DNA of 64,000 nt, taken from the NCBI GenBank assembly GCA_964464815.1, contig CAYXHF010000007.1:12973-76972 (forward strand). The letters run 5' to 3'. The notes beneath the pieces were generated by a model. That model did no database searches. It was not told the DNA's origin and saw only the letters and a list, made by a program, of their open reading frames with translations. The stretch is from UBA11524 sp964464815. Its GTDB lineage: Bacteria; Bacillota; Clostridia; Christensenellales; Aristaeellaceae. A program made the position numbers and the translations under genes. Below, one piece after another: positions 30,669 through 39,200 of this stretch. Position 1 is the stretch's first letter, and each line of letters starts with the position of its first letter.

Positions 30669-31352
30669 ATGATACTGAATATTGCCATGGACGGCCCGGT
30701 GGGCGCAGGAAAATCAAGCATTGCGGATGCAGTGGCGAAGCGGCTGGGCATCCTGCATCTGGATACGGGCGCGATGTACCGCGCGGTTGGCCTGACGGCG
30801 CTGCGCCAGGAGATGAATCTGGCGGATGAGGAAAAAATCACGGCACTGTGCCAGACACTGCACATGACGCTGCGTCACGCTGAGGATGGCCAGCACACCT
30901 TTGTGGATGGCGAGGACGTGACCGGCTGCATCCGCACGCCGGAGGTCAGCATGGCGGCATCGACCGTGGCGAAGTATCAGGGCGTGCGTCAGGCCATGGT
31001 GGCGCTTCAGCAGCGCCTGGCGCAGGAAACGCCGATGCTGCTGGATGGTCGCGATATTGGCACGCGTGTGCTGCCCAATGCGACGGTCAAGATTTTCCTG
31101 ACCGCCAGCGCGGAGGAGCGCGCCCGTCGCCGCTATCAGGAAATGAAGGAAAAGGGCATGGAGGCCGACTACGAGCAGGTGCTGTGCGACCTTCGCGCCC
31201 GCGATGAGCAGGACATGAATCGCGCGGTCGATCCGCTGCGTGCCGCGGAGGATGCTATCGTGGTGGACTCCACGGAGCTGAATTTTGATGAGGTCGTGGC
31301 GCACATTCTGGACATCGTGGCCAAGCAAACGAATGGAGGCAGCAACGAATGA
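30669..31352 (+). CDS. cmk: Cytidylate kinase
   Basis: Cmk phosphorylates CMP and dCMP with ATP. The 227-aa protein has the P-loop AMDGPVGAGKSSIADAVA, LDTGAMYRAVGL, DGRDIGTRVLP (CMP binding) and the lid FLTASAEERARRRYQE. GGAG with a reasonable gap precedes ATG 30669. The stop overlaps the plsC start as ATGA. cmk-plsC-ispH::rpsA is a conserved clostridial order. Confidence 0.96.
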   Translation: MILNIAMDGPVGAGKSSIADAVAKRLGILHLDTGAMYRAVGLTALRQEMNLADEEKITALCQTLHMTLRHAEDGQHTFVDGEDVTGCIRTPEVSMAASTVAKYQGVRQAMVALQQRLAQETPMLLDGRDIGTRVLPNATVKIFLTASAEERARRRYQEMKEKGMEADYEQVLCDLRARDEQDMNRAVDPLRAAEDAIVVDSTELNFDEVVAHILDIVAKQTNGGSNE

Positions 31353-32044
31353 CGGAACAGAAGCCGCAGGAACCCAAGCAAAAGGCACAGGACGGCAAGA
31401 AGAAGGCGACAAAGAACCGCTTTCAGCACCAAATGGCGCTTCCGGGCACCAAAACGGCACCGTTTGTGATTGGCCGTGTGATTTTCGCCATCTACTTTCA
31501 TATTCTCTGCTTCCTGCGTGTGGAAGGCTGGGAGAAGTTGAAGCTGGATGCGCCCTATATCCTGATGGGCAATCACACCACCCTGGCCGACCCGATTATC
31601 GCGGCGTACCTGGTCAAGCGCTATGAGGTAAACTTCCTGGGCAAAAAGGAATTGGCGGAGATTCCGCTGATTGGGCGATTGCTGATGTACATGCACATGA
31701 TTCCCGTTGACCGTCACAACAGCGATATGGAGGCCATGCGTGCGTGCCTGAAGGTGACGCGTGCTGGCGGCATCCTGGGCATCTTCCCGGAGGGAACGCG
31801 GAATGCGGGCGGTGTGATGGAGCATGTGGAGTCCGGCGTGGCGCTGATTGCCCTGCGCAGTGGCGTGCCGCTGATTCCGGTCTATATTGGTGGCAAGCCG
31901 CGCCTGTTCCGTCGTCTGGTCGTTCGCGTGGGTGATCCGATTCCCATGGATGATTTGCGCGAGCAGGGTGTGAACAAGGAAACCTGCCAGCTACTGCTGG
32001 AGCGGATTACGGCAGCCTACCGCACGTTGACGGCGGAAAAGTGA
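31349..32044 (+). CDS. plsC: 1-acylglycerol-3-phosphate acyltransferase
   Basis: PlsC adds the second acyl chain in phosphatidic acid synthesis. The 231-aa protein has a polar Lys/Gln-rich N-terminus of about 35 residues, a membrane segment (VIGRVIFAIYFHILCFL), the catalytic NHTTLADP (HX4D), GKKELAEIPLIG, and FPEGTRNAGG. It overlaps cmk by four bases (ATGA). A terminator follows eight bases after the stop, separating it from ispH::rpsA. Confidence 0.94.
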   Translation: MTEQKPQEPKQKAQDGKKKATKNRFQHQMALPGTKTAPFVIGRVIFAIYFHILCFLRVEGWEKLKLDAPYILMGNHTTLADPIIAAYLVKRYEVNFLGKKELAEIPLIGRLLMYMHMIPVDRHNSDMEAMRACLKVTRAGGILGIFPEGTRNAGGVMEHVESGVALIALRSGVPLIPVYIGGKPRLFRRLVVRVGDPIPMDDLREQGVNKETCQLLLERITAAYRTLTAEK

Positions 32045-32052
32045 TGATTTTT

Positions 32053-32085
32053 CGCGTGTCAGGACTTCTCCTGACGCGCTTTTTC
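32053..32085 (+). terminator. Terminator after cmk-plsC
   Basis: GCGTGTCAGGA pairs with TCCTGACGCGC (one mismatch), followed by TTTTTC. Confidence 0.85.
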
Positions 32086-32218
32086 GGCAAAGAAAAAATT
32101 TTTTCAAAAAATGTCGAAAAAAAAGAAGGAAAATCCAAAGCGATGTAGAATCAATAAGAAGTCAGGGTATAGCACAGTCATGCTACTGCCTGATGAACGG
32201 GAAAGGATGCTTACCTGA

Positions 32219-34177
32219 ATGCCAATCAAAGTTGCTGCACATGCGGGTTTCTGTATGGGCGTGCGTCGCGCGGTGGAAAGTGCCATGCGCGTTGCACAAA
32301 GCGGTGTGCCTTCCTGCACGCTGGGAGAATTGATTCACAACCCGACGGTCGTTGCGATGCTGCGCGACAAGGGGATTGAAGCGGTTTCTTCTGTGGAGGA
32401 GGCAAAGGGCAGGCAGGTGCTCATCCGCAGCCACGGCGTTGCGCCGGACGTGATTGCACGTTTGGAGTGCAGTGGCTGTCAGGTGCTTGATTTAACCTGT
32501 CCCTTTGTTGACAAGCTCCATCGCGTGGTTGCACAGGAAACCAGCGCGGATTGCCCCTTGATTATGGTGGGCGAGAAGGAGCATCCCGAGGTAAAGGGAA
32601 CCTGCGGCTGGGCGCGCGGTGACATCTACGTCGTCGCTACGGCGCAGGAAGCAGCCCTGCTGCCCGAGATGGACAGCGCGGTGGCTGCCGTGCAGACGAC
32701 GTTTCCGCCGGAACGCTATGCGGCGATTGTGGACGTGCTGCGCGGGAAAATCCGCAATTTGAAGGAGCATAACACCATTTGCAATGCCACGGCTGTGCGC
32801 CAGCGCGAGGCCAAGGAGCTGGCCGCTGAGTCCGATGCGATGATTGTCATCGGCGGAAAGTCCAGCGCCAACACGCACAAGCTGTACGAGGTATGCAAGG
32901 AGATTTGCCCCAGAACTATTTTGGTAGAGTGCGCGGCGGAAATTCCGCCTGCCTTTGCAAATATCGATTCCGATAAAATTGGAATAACCGCTGGTGCTTC
33001 CACACCAGATGGTTCATTAGAGGAGGTTGTAACCCAAATGACCGACAACGAAATCATGCAGTCCTCTGACTTCACCATGGATGCCGTCCTCGCGACGATG
33101 ACGCGCATCAAGGCTGGCCAGACTGTTACCGGCAAGGTTGTGCTGGTGACCGAAGACGAAGTGTGCGTGAACATCGGCTACAAGAACGATGGTATCATCA
33201 AGCGCTCCGACCTGACGCAGCAGGACGTCAAGCTCGACGACGAGATCGAAGCTGAGATCGTCAAGGTGAACGACGGTGAGGGCAATGTGGTGCTGTCCCA
33301 GCGCAACATCGTCAACCGCAAGGCGTGGGAAGCGCTCGTAGTGAAGTACGATGCCGCTGAGTACGTCAAGGGCGTTGGCAAGGAGGCCGTCAAGGGCGGT
33401 CTGATTGCTGATGTGGAGGGTGTGCGTGCTTTCGTGCCCGCCTCCCAGCTCGCACTGCACTATGTGGACAAGATCGAAGAGTTCGTGGGCAAGGAAATGG
33501 AACTCAAGATCATCGAAGTGGACAAGCAGAAGAAGCGCATCGTGGCTTCCCGCAAGGCCGTTATTGCTGAGCAGACCGCTGCCCGCAAGAAGGCTGCCTG
33601 GGAGAACCTCGAAGAGGGCGCGATCATCCACGGCATCGTTCGCCGCCTGACCCAGTTCGGTGCGTTCGTTGACGTTGGTGGCGTCGATGGCCTGATCCAC
33701 ATCACCGACCTGTCCTGGGGCCACATCAGCAACCCGAATGAGGTTGTGAAGCCCGGCCAGGAAGTGGACGTGAAGATTCTGTCTCTGGATCGTGAACGTG
33801 AGCGCATTCAGCTGGGCTACAAGCAGCTCCAGCCCCGTCCGTGGGACAATGCCGCCGAGCGTTATCCGGAAGGCTGCATCGTTGAGGGCAAGGTTGTCCG
33901 TATTGCGGACTTCGGTGCTTTCGTTGAGCTGCAGCCCGGTCTGGATGGCCTGGTGCATATCTCCCAGTGCGCCCAGAACCGCGTTGCGAAGGTCACTGAC
34001 GCTGTGCAGGAAGGCCAGATCGTGCGCGTGAAGGTCCTGAGCGTTGATACCGAGAAGAAGCGCATCTCTCTGTCCATCCGTCAGGCCGCCGAGGACGAGT
34101 TCTCCTTCGACGACGAGGCGATGGATGAGGCTGCTGTCGAAGAAATTCCCGCTGAAGAAGCTCCTGTTGAGGAGTAA
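32219..34177 (+). CDS. ispH-rpsA: IspH::S1 fusion (HMB-PP reductase plus ribosomal protein S1)
   Basis: One 652-aa frame joins two enzymes or factors. Residues 1 to about 280 are IspH, the [4Fe-4S] enzyme that makes IPP and DMAPP in the MEP pathway: AGFCMGVRRAVE, LGELIHNP, IRSHGV, DLTCPFV, NTICNATAVRQ, and GITAGASTPDGSLEEVV, with the three cluster Cys. From about 300 come four S1 RNA-binding domains (for example VTGKVVLVTEDEVCVNIGYK, GAFVDVGGVDGLIHITDLSW, GAFVELQPGLDGLVHISQ) and an acidic tail. There is no stop or ribosome-binding site between the parts. This fusion is known in Clostridia. ATG 32219 is the family start; AAAGGA is about 13 bases away. Confidence 0.95.
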   Translation: MPIKVAAHAGFCMGVRRAVESAMRVAQSGVPSCTLGELIHNPTVVAMLRDKGIEAVSSVEEAKGRQVLIRSHGVAPDVIARLECSGCQVLDLTCPFVDKLHRVVAQETSADCPLIMVGEKEHPEVKGTCGWARGDIYVVATAQEAALLPEMDSAVAAVQTTFPPERYAAIVDVLRGKIRNLKEHNTICNATAVRQREAKELAAESDAMIVIGGKSSANTHKLYEVCKEICPRTILVECAAEIPPAFANIDSDKIGITAGASTPDGSLEEVVTQMTDNEIMQSSDFTMDAVLATMTRIKAGQTVTGKVVLVTEDEVCVNIGYKNDGIIKRSDLTQQDVKLDDEIEAEIVKVNDGEGNVVLSQRNIVNRKAWEALVVKYDAAEYVKGVGKEAVKGGLIADVEGVRAFVPASQLALHYVDKIEEFVGKEMELKIIEVDKQKKRIVASRKAVIAEQTAARKKAAWENLEEGAIIHGIVRRLTQFGAFVDVGGVDGLIHITDLSWGHISNPNEVVKPGQEVDVKILSLDRERERIQLGYKQLQPRPWDNAAERYPEGCIVEGKVVRIADFGAFVELQPGLDGLVHISQCAQNRVAKVTDAVQEGQIVRVKVLSVDTEKKRISLSIRQAAEDEFSFDDEAMDEAAVEEIPAEEAPVEE

Positions 34178-34250
34178 TTCTTGCACCGCGCCATGATGCC
34201 TCCGGGCGGAATGGCAAAAGGGGCAGGGAATCAAACAGGCAGAGTACTAA

Positions 34251-34305
34251 GGGGCAGGGAACAAGAAGAAAAGCTTGTTCCCTGCCCTTGTTGCATTCTT
34301 TTTTT
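34251..34305 (+). terminator. Terminator after ispH::rpsA
   Basis: A perfect 14-bp stem, GGGCAGGGAACAAG (34252-34265) with CTTGTTCCCTGCCC (34274-34287), followed by a T-rich tract that is interrupted and then TTTTTTT. Confidence 0.85.
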
Positions 34306-34337
34306 GCACATTGCCCAAAAGAGCAGGAGGGAACATC

Positions 34338-34979
34338 ATGCCGCGTTGCATCATCCTGGCCCCATTGTATGCGGGGGAAGAAATGGAAATCGTGCGCCCC
34401 CAAGCGGGCGATTTGCTGCTATGTGCGGATGGCGGCTGGATGCGAGCGCAGCAATTTGACCTGCATCCAGCGCTGGTTGTTGGGGATTTTGACTCCATGC
34501 CACCGTCCACGCAGGTCAATGCGCCGGTGCTTCGTCTGCCACGCGAAAAGGACGACACGGATTTGGCGGTTTGTCTGCATGAAGGACGAAAACGCGGCTA
34601 TACTGAATTTGTGCTGGCGGGCTGTCTTGGCGGGCGCTTTGACCACACGTTTTCGGTGCTGCAATGCGTGGCAGACTGTGCCATGCGCGGCGAAAAGGCG
34701 CTTGTGCTGGACAAACAGAACCGCGTGACGATTCTGCCGCCGGGCACCTACACGCTGCCACAAATGCCGGGACGGAAGTTATCCCTGCTGGCATATTCGC
34801 CTGCGGTGACGGATGTGTGCATCACCGGCACGAAGTGGCCGCTTGACCATGCGGTGCTGACATCAAACCGCCCCCTTGGATGCAGCAACGAGTTTGTGGC
34901 GGATGCGGCAACGCTTTCCTTCCGGGAAGGTTTGTTGATGGTTTGCTATAGCACAGATTTGCCTTTTGTGGAAATGTAA
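34338..34979 (+). CDS. thiN: Thiamine pyrophosphokinase
   Basis: ThiN transfers pyrophosphate from ATP to thiamine. The 213-aa protein has the family motifs LLLCADGGWMRA, VVGDFDSMPP (substrate Asp pair), LPREKDDTDLAVCL, and LAGCLGGRFDHTFSVLQ, then a beta-sandwich C-terminal domain (GRKLSLLAYSP). GGAGG lies 8 bases before ATG 34338. It lies alone between terminated ispH::rpsA and purC; no TPP riboswitch was seen in front of it. Confidence 0.93.
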   Translation: MPRCIILAPLYAGEEMEIVRPQAGDLLLCADGGWMRAQQFDLHPALVVGDFDSMPPSTQVNAPVLRLPREKDDTDLAVCLHEGRKRGYTEFVLAGCLGGRFDHTFSVLQCVADCAMRGEKALVLDKQNRVTILPPGTYTLPQMPGRKLSLLAYSPAVTDVCITGTKWPLDHAVLTSNRPLGCSNEFVADAATLSFREGLLMVCYSTDLPFVEM

Positions 34980-35008
34980 CGATTTTTTCGCAATTGGGAA
35001 AAATCCTC

Positions 35009-35037
35009 TTGTCCGCAGGCGCGAAAAATGGTACAAT
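35009..35037 (+). promoter_or_regulatory. Sigma-A promoter of purC
   Basis: TTGTCC (35009-35014), 17-bp spacer, TACAAT (35032-35037), about 55 bases upstream of purC. Confidence 0.65.
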
Positions 35038-35097
35038 ATTGCCTATTACCAGCATATAAGCGGTTGGAGAAATGAAGCGAAAGGGGCGCAGTGCGCG

Positions 35098-35805
35098 ATG
35101 GAACTGGGAAAGCTGTTGACGGAAGGAAAAGGAAAGCGTGTTTACGCGACGGATGACCCGGATTGTGCAATCGTGTATTTCAAGGACGAAGCGATGGCTT
35201 TCCACGGCCTCAAGCGCGGCCGGATTTTGGGCAAGGGCGAGGTCAACAATGCCATTAGCGAGCAGTTTTTCAAGCTGCTGGAGGAAAATGGCATCAAAAC
35301 GCATTACCTTCGTCGTCTGGATGAACGCCAGAGTCTGGTGCGCCGCTGTGACATTCTGCCCATTGCCGTGAAGGTGCGCAACCGCGTGGCAGGTTCGCTG
35401 GCCAAGCGTATTGGTCTGCCCATTGGCACGAAGCTGGACTCCACCGTGATTGAAATGGTGCGCAAGGATAATGAGCAGGACAATCCGCTGATTAACAGCA
35501 CGCACATTGAGGCGCTCCGCATCGCCACGGCTGAGGAAGTCGCCTTCATGACCCGCACGGCGAAGAAAATCAACGAGATTCTGACGGAATTCACGGCTGA
35601 GGTGAATGTGGAGCTGGTTGACTTCAAGCTGGAATTTGGCCGCTATCACGGCGAGCTGCTGGTGGCAGATGAAATCAGCCCTGATTCGGCCCGCTTCTGG
35701 GATGCGACGACGCACGAGCCGATGGACATTGACCGCTTCCGCCGCGATTTGGGTGACGTGGAGCAAGCATATCAGGATTTGCTGCACCGCCTGATGGGTG
35801 AGTGA
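35098..35805 (+). CDS. purC: SAICAR synthetase
   Basis: PurC joins aspartate to CAIR in purine synthesis. The 235-aa protein has GKLLTEGKGKRVYAT, the RRCDILPIAVKVRNRVAGS core, a KDNEQDNPLIN loop and KLEFGRYHGELLVADEISPDSARFWD. ATG 35098 follows AAAGGGG; a longer in-frame start upstream lies within the promoter. The other pur genes are not in the window, so purC is a solitary purine gene here. No purine riboswitch was identified in the 60-base leader. A strong terminator follows. Confidence 0.95.
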   Translation: MELGKLLTEGKGKRVYATDDPDCAIVYFKDEAMAFHGLKRGRILGKGEVNNAISEQFFKLLEENGIKTHYLRRLDERQSLVRRCDILPIAVKVRNRVAGSLAKRIGLPIGTKLDSTVIEMVRKDNEQDNPLINSTHIEALRIATAEEVAFMTRTAKKINEILTEFTAEVNVELVDFKLEFGRYHGELLVADEISPDSARFWDATTHEPMDIDRFRRDLGDVEQAYQDLLHRLMGE

Positions 35806-35810
35806 ATACA

Positions 35811-35848
35811 AGCTGGCATGATGCGAAAACGCGCATGCCGGCTTTTTT
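35811..35848 (+). terminator. Terminator after purC
   Basis: AGCTGGCATG with an inner GCG/CGC pair and CATGCCGGCT, followed by TTTTTT. Confidence 0.85.
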
Positions 35849-35872
35849 GATGCGGAAAAAGCGCCCTGACGC

Positions 35873-35901
35873 TTGCAATTGCAGGGAAAGTGGCATATAA
35901 T
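35873..35901 (+). promoter_or_regulatory. Sigma-A promoter of the CapD-like gene
   Basis: TTGCAA (35873-35878), 17-bp spacer, TATAAT (35896-35901), about 110 bases before the gene. Confidence 0.8.
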
Positions 35902-36012
35902 GAAGAGGCTGAGTGAAAAACAGATGTTTTTCGTTTCCGCATGTTCCGTGCAAGGCATTCCTTTCAGGGAACAACAGGAATTCTGAATAAAGCAGAAAAA
36001 GGAGTTTCCTCC

Positions 36013-37914
36013 GTGAAAAAGAAAGGCATATTGACCCATCCAGGGGTGCGCATCGCCCTGCTGATGCTGCTGGACACGCTGCTCCTGACGGCATCGCTTG
36101 TGCTGGGGTTGCAGATATATTATGATATGCATGCTCCGGCGGCGCACTTGATTCACGTCTGGCGCAGCGTGCCGATTTTGGTGGTCACGACGATTGGCAT
36201 TTTGCATATGCTGGGCTTCTACCAGAGCATATTGAAGTACGCTGGTGTGGATTTGCTGTTGCAAATTGGCTGTGGCACGCTGGGTGGCACAGGGCTGACG
36301 TATCTGGTGTCGCTGGTCTGCCATTCGCTGATTGCAGACCGTAACCTGTTTTTGATGCCGCGCCCGGTGTATCTGGTGGCATGGCTGATGATGATGGTGC
36401 TGCTTTCGACCAGTCGCTTTGTGCTGAAAATGGCCAATGGCGACGGCTGGACGAGCCTGACACAGTACATTCCCGGCCGCAAGAGTAAGGCACGGCGCGT
36501 GATGGTCATTGGCGGCGGCTGGGGTGGCGCACAGGTGATTCGCGACATGCAGGCGGGTCGCTATGGCGAATGCACGCCGGTGCTGGTTGTCGATGACGAC
36601 GAGAGCCGCCGCAACACGCGCATTGGCCGTGTGCCGATTGTGATGGATACCAGTCGTGTGGTGGAATACGCCCGCCAGTATGCGGTGGATGACATCATTG
36701 TCGCCATCGCAACGCCCAAGTCTGACCTGACGCAGTTGATGCACGACTGCGTGGACACGGGATGCCGCGTCAAGCGCTACACCGTGATGCAGGAAATGAA
36801 TGGCGCACAGGGACACATGCGCGATATCAGCATTGCCGACCTGCTGGGGCGCGATGAGAAGCATCTGGACATGAGCGAGGTCAAGGAGGTCATTGCGGGT
36901 CGTCGCGTGCTGGTGACAGGCGGTGGTGGCTCGATTGGCTCGGAGATGTGCCGTCAGATGATGGCCTTCATCCCGGAAAAGCTTGTCCTCTATGATATCA
37001 GCGAAAATTACATGTACGACCTCTTCGCGGAGCTGAAGAACACGTATGGCGAAATCGTCAAGAACACGGTGGTGCTACGCGTCGGTTCGATTCGCGACAA
37101 GGCAACCTTACAGCAGGTGTTTGACGAATTCCGGCCGGAAATTGTCATCCACGCCGCCGCACACAAGCATGTGCCGCTGATGGAGGACAGCCCGGAGCAG
37201 GCGGTGCTCAACAACGTGTTCGGCACATACAACGTGGCCCAGTGCGCCATGGAGCATGCGGCGAAGCGCTTCGTCATGATTTCCACCGATAAGGCGGTCA
37301 ACCCGACCAACGTCATGGGCGCATCCAAGCGCATGGCGGAAATCATCATCGAGGCCATGCAGAAGCAGAGCGCCACGACGCAGTTCACGGCGGTTCGCTT
37401 TGGCAATGTCCTTGGCTCAAACGGCAGCGTTGTGCCACTGTTTGAAAGCCAGATTCGTGCCGGTGGCCCGGTCACGCTGACGCACCCGGACATCATCCGC
37501 TACTTCATGACCATTCCGGAGGCGGCCAGCCTGGTGTTGCAGGCGGCGTCCATCGCCAAGGGTGGCGAGCTGTTCGTGCTGGACATGGGCAAGCCCGTCA
37601 AGATTCGCGAATTGGCGGAGCGCATGATTCAGCTGTACGCCGATCCGCTCAAGCCGCCGGTGGAAATTGCCTATACGGGCCTTCGTCCGGGCGAAAAGCT
37701 CTACGAGGAGCTGCTGCGCGACGAGGAGACGGACACGGCGACGAGCAAGGAGAAAATCTTCATTGCCAAGCCCGAGCAGGTCGAATGGGAGACGGTGCAG
37801 CACATGCTCAAAACGCTGCATGCGTGCATCGAAGCGCATGGCGACATCCGGCAGTGCATGCACGATTTGCTCCCGTCCTTCAAGACGCCGGAGGAAGTCA
37901 ACGGAAAAGCATAA
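36013..37914 (+). CDS. Membrane nucleotide-sugar dehydratase/epimerase, CapD/WbpM family
   Basis: A predicted UDP-GlcNAc 4,6-dehydratase-type enzyme that supplies modified sugars for capsule or surface glycans. The 633-aa protein has four N-terminal membrane helices (to about residue 145), a first Rossmann-like domain (RRVMVIGGGWGGAQVI), and the catalytic SDR domain: VLVTGGGGSIGSEMCRQ, AAAHKHVPLMED, and the STDKAVNPTNVMGASKR active site. Full-length membrane-bound PglF/WbpM-like architecture. GTG 36013 is chosen because AAAGGAG lies eight bases upstream; the frame continues from 35941 without such support. No other surface-glycan genes are adjacent. Confidence 0.92.
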   Translation: MKKKGILTHPGVRIALLMLLDTLLLTASLVLGLQIYYDMHAPAAHLIHVWRSVPILVVTTIGILHMLGFYQSILKYAGVDLLLQIGCGTLGGTGLTYLVSLVCHSLIADRNLFLMPRPVYLVAWLMMMVLLSTSRFVLKMANGDGWTSLTQYIPGRKSKARRVMVIGGGWGGAQVIRDMQAGRYGECTPVLVVDDDESRRNTRIGRVPIVMDTSRVVEYARQYAVDDIIVAIATPKSDLTQLMHDCVDTGCRVKRYTVMQEMNGAQGHMRDISIADLLGRDEKHLDMSEVKEVIAGRRVLVTGGGGSIGSEMCRQMMAFIPEKLVLYDISENYMYDLFAELKNTYGEIVKNTVVLRVGSIRDKATLQQVFDEFRPEIVIHAAAHKHVPLMEDSPEQAVLNNVFGTYNVAQCAMEHAAKRFVMISTDKAVNPTNVMGASKRMAEIIIEAMQKQSATTQFTAVRFGNVLGSNGSVVPLFESQIRAGGPVTLTHPDIIRYFMTIPEAASLVLQAASIAKGGELFVLDMGKPVKIRELAERMIQLYADPLKPPVEIAYTGLRPGEKLYEELLRDEETDTATSKEKIFIAKPEQVEWETVQHMLKTLHACIEAHGDIRQCMHDLLPSFKTPEEVNGKA

Positions 37915-37922
37915 CACAGCTG

Positions 37923-37961
37923 AAGCAGGAAGGATAAAATTGTCCCTTCCTGCTTTTTTCT
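37923..37961 (+). terminator. Terminator after the CapD-like gene
   Basis: AGCAGGAAGG (37924-37933) pairs with CCTTCCTGCT (37945-37954), then TTTTTC. Confidence 0.85.
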
Positions 37962-38013
37962 TGCACAAAATGCGCGGAATTTGCCCAATTCAAAGGAAAA
38001 AGCGCAAAAGAGA

Positions 38014-38042
38014 TTGCTTTTTGCTGGATTTGATAGTAAAAT
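38014..38042 (+). promoter_or_regulatory. Sigma-A promoter of uxuA-uxuB
   Basis: TTGCTT (38014-38019), 17-bp spacer, TAAAAT (38037-38042). No clear operator or catabolite (cre) site was recognised. Confidence 0.65.
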
Positions 38043-38099
38043 AGACATGATGCCCGACTGACAAAAAAGCGGGAAGTGCAAAAAGGAGGAAGCGTTCCA

Positions 38100-39179
38100 A
38101 TGAAAATGACGTTCCGGTGGTACGGTCGCGAATCCGACCCGATTCCGCTCAAGTATGTGAAGCAAATTCCGGGTATGTCTGGTCTGATGGGTCTGCTGGA
38201 CAAGCCCGCTGGCGTGGATTGGCCGGAGGAAGAGGTCAAGGCGCTGGTGGAAGAAGTGCATGCGGCCGGTCTGGAGCTGGAAGTGGTGGAATCCGTGAAT
38301 GTCCATGAGGACATCAAGATGGGTCTGCCCACGCGTGATGCATATATTGCCAACTATATCTCGACCATCCGCACGCTGGCCAAGTACGGCGTGAAGGTCA
38401 TTATCTATAATTTCATGCCGGTGTTTGACTGGCTGCGCACCGATCTGGCGCGCGTGATTCCTGAGGACGGCTCGAACTCGCTCTACTTTGACGAGAAGGA
38501 TCTGGGCGAAATGGGCCCGATGGAAATCGTCAAGCGCACGGCCGCCGATTCGCAGGGCTTCTCCCTGCCGGGCTGGGAGCCGGAGCGTCTGGCGCTGCTG
38601 GAAACGACACTGCGCCAGTATGAGAAGATTACGCCCGATGATTTGCGCCAGAACTACAAGTACTTCCTGGATGCGGTGATTCCGGTCTGCGAGGAGGTTG
38701 GCATTCGCATGGCCTGCCATCCGGACGATCCGGCGTGGCCGATTTTCGGCCTTCCGCGCATCGCGCATAGCCAGGAGGACTTTGACAAGATTATCAAGCT
38801 CCATGACAGCCCTGCGAACACCGTCTGCCTCTGCACCGGCTCTCTGGGCTGCTCGCCGGACAACGATATTCCTGCAATTATCCGCCACTTTGGCGAAATG
38901 AACCGCATTGGCGCGATGCATGTGCGCAATGTGAAGTATCTGGGCTATCATCATTTCCGTGAGGCGTCCCATCTGTCCGAAACGGGCGACTTGAACATGT
39001 TTGACATCATGGAAGCTATCTATGACACCTGTCCTGACACCTACATCCGTCCTGACCATGGCCGCATGATTTGGGACGAGAAGGGTCGTCCGGGCTACGG
39101 CCTCTACGATCGCGCACTGGGTGCAACGTATCTGAACGGCCTGTGGGAAGCCATTTGCCGCATGAAGGGTCAGAAGTAA
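38100..39179 (+). CDS. uxuA: Mannonate dehydratase
   Basis: UxuA dehydrates D-mannonate to 2-keto-3-deoxygluconate in glucuronate catabolism. The 359-aa protein fits the family size. It starts MKMTFRWYGRESDPIPLKYV and contains the xylose-isomerase-like barrel with metal ligands in segments such as MACHPDDPAWPIFGLPRI, CTGSLGCSPDND and HVRNVKYLGYHHFREASHL, and YIRPDHGRMIWDEKGRPGYG. AAAAGGAGG precedes ATG 38100. It is 21 bases before uxuB; the two form a hexuronate operon, although uxaC, kdgK and kdgA are not in this window. Confidence 0.96.
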   Translation: MKMTFRWYGRESDPIPLKYVKQIPGMSGLMGLLDKPAGVDWPEEEVKALVEEVHAAGLELEVVESVNVHEDIKMGLPTRDAYIANYISTIRTLAKYGVKVIIYNFMPVFDWLRTDLARVIPEDGSNSLYFDEKDLGEMGPMEIVKRTAADSQGFSLPGWEPERLALLETTLRQYEKITPDDLRQNYKYFLDAVIPVCEEVGIRMACHPDDPAWPIFGLPRIAHSQEDFDKIIKLHDSPANTVCLCTGSLGCSPDNDIPAIIRHFGEMNRIGAMHVRNVKYLGYHHFREASHLSETGDLNMFDIMEAIYDTCPDTYIRPDHGRMIWDEKGRPGYGLYDRALGATYLNGLWEAICRMKGQK

Positions 39180-39200
39180 GCACAGCAGAAGGAGAAGAAC

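Noticed and set aside
34338..34979. TPP riboswitch upstream of thiN
   Set aside because: The short leader after the rpsA terminator has no CTGAGA or TPP core.
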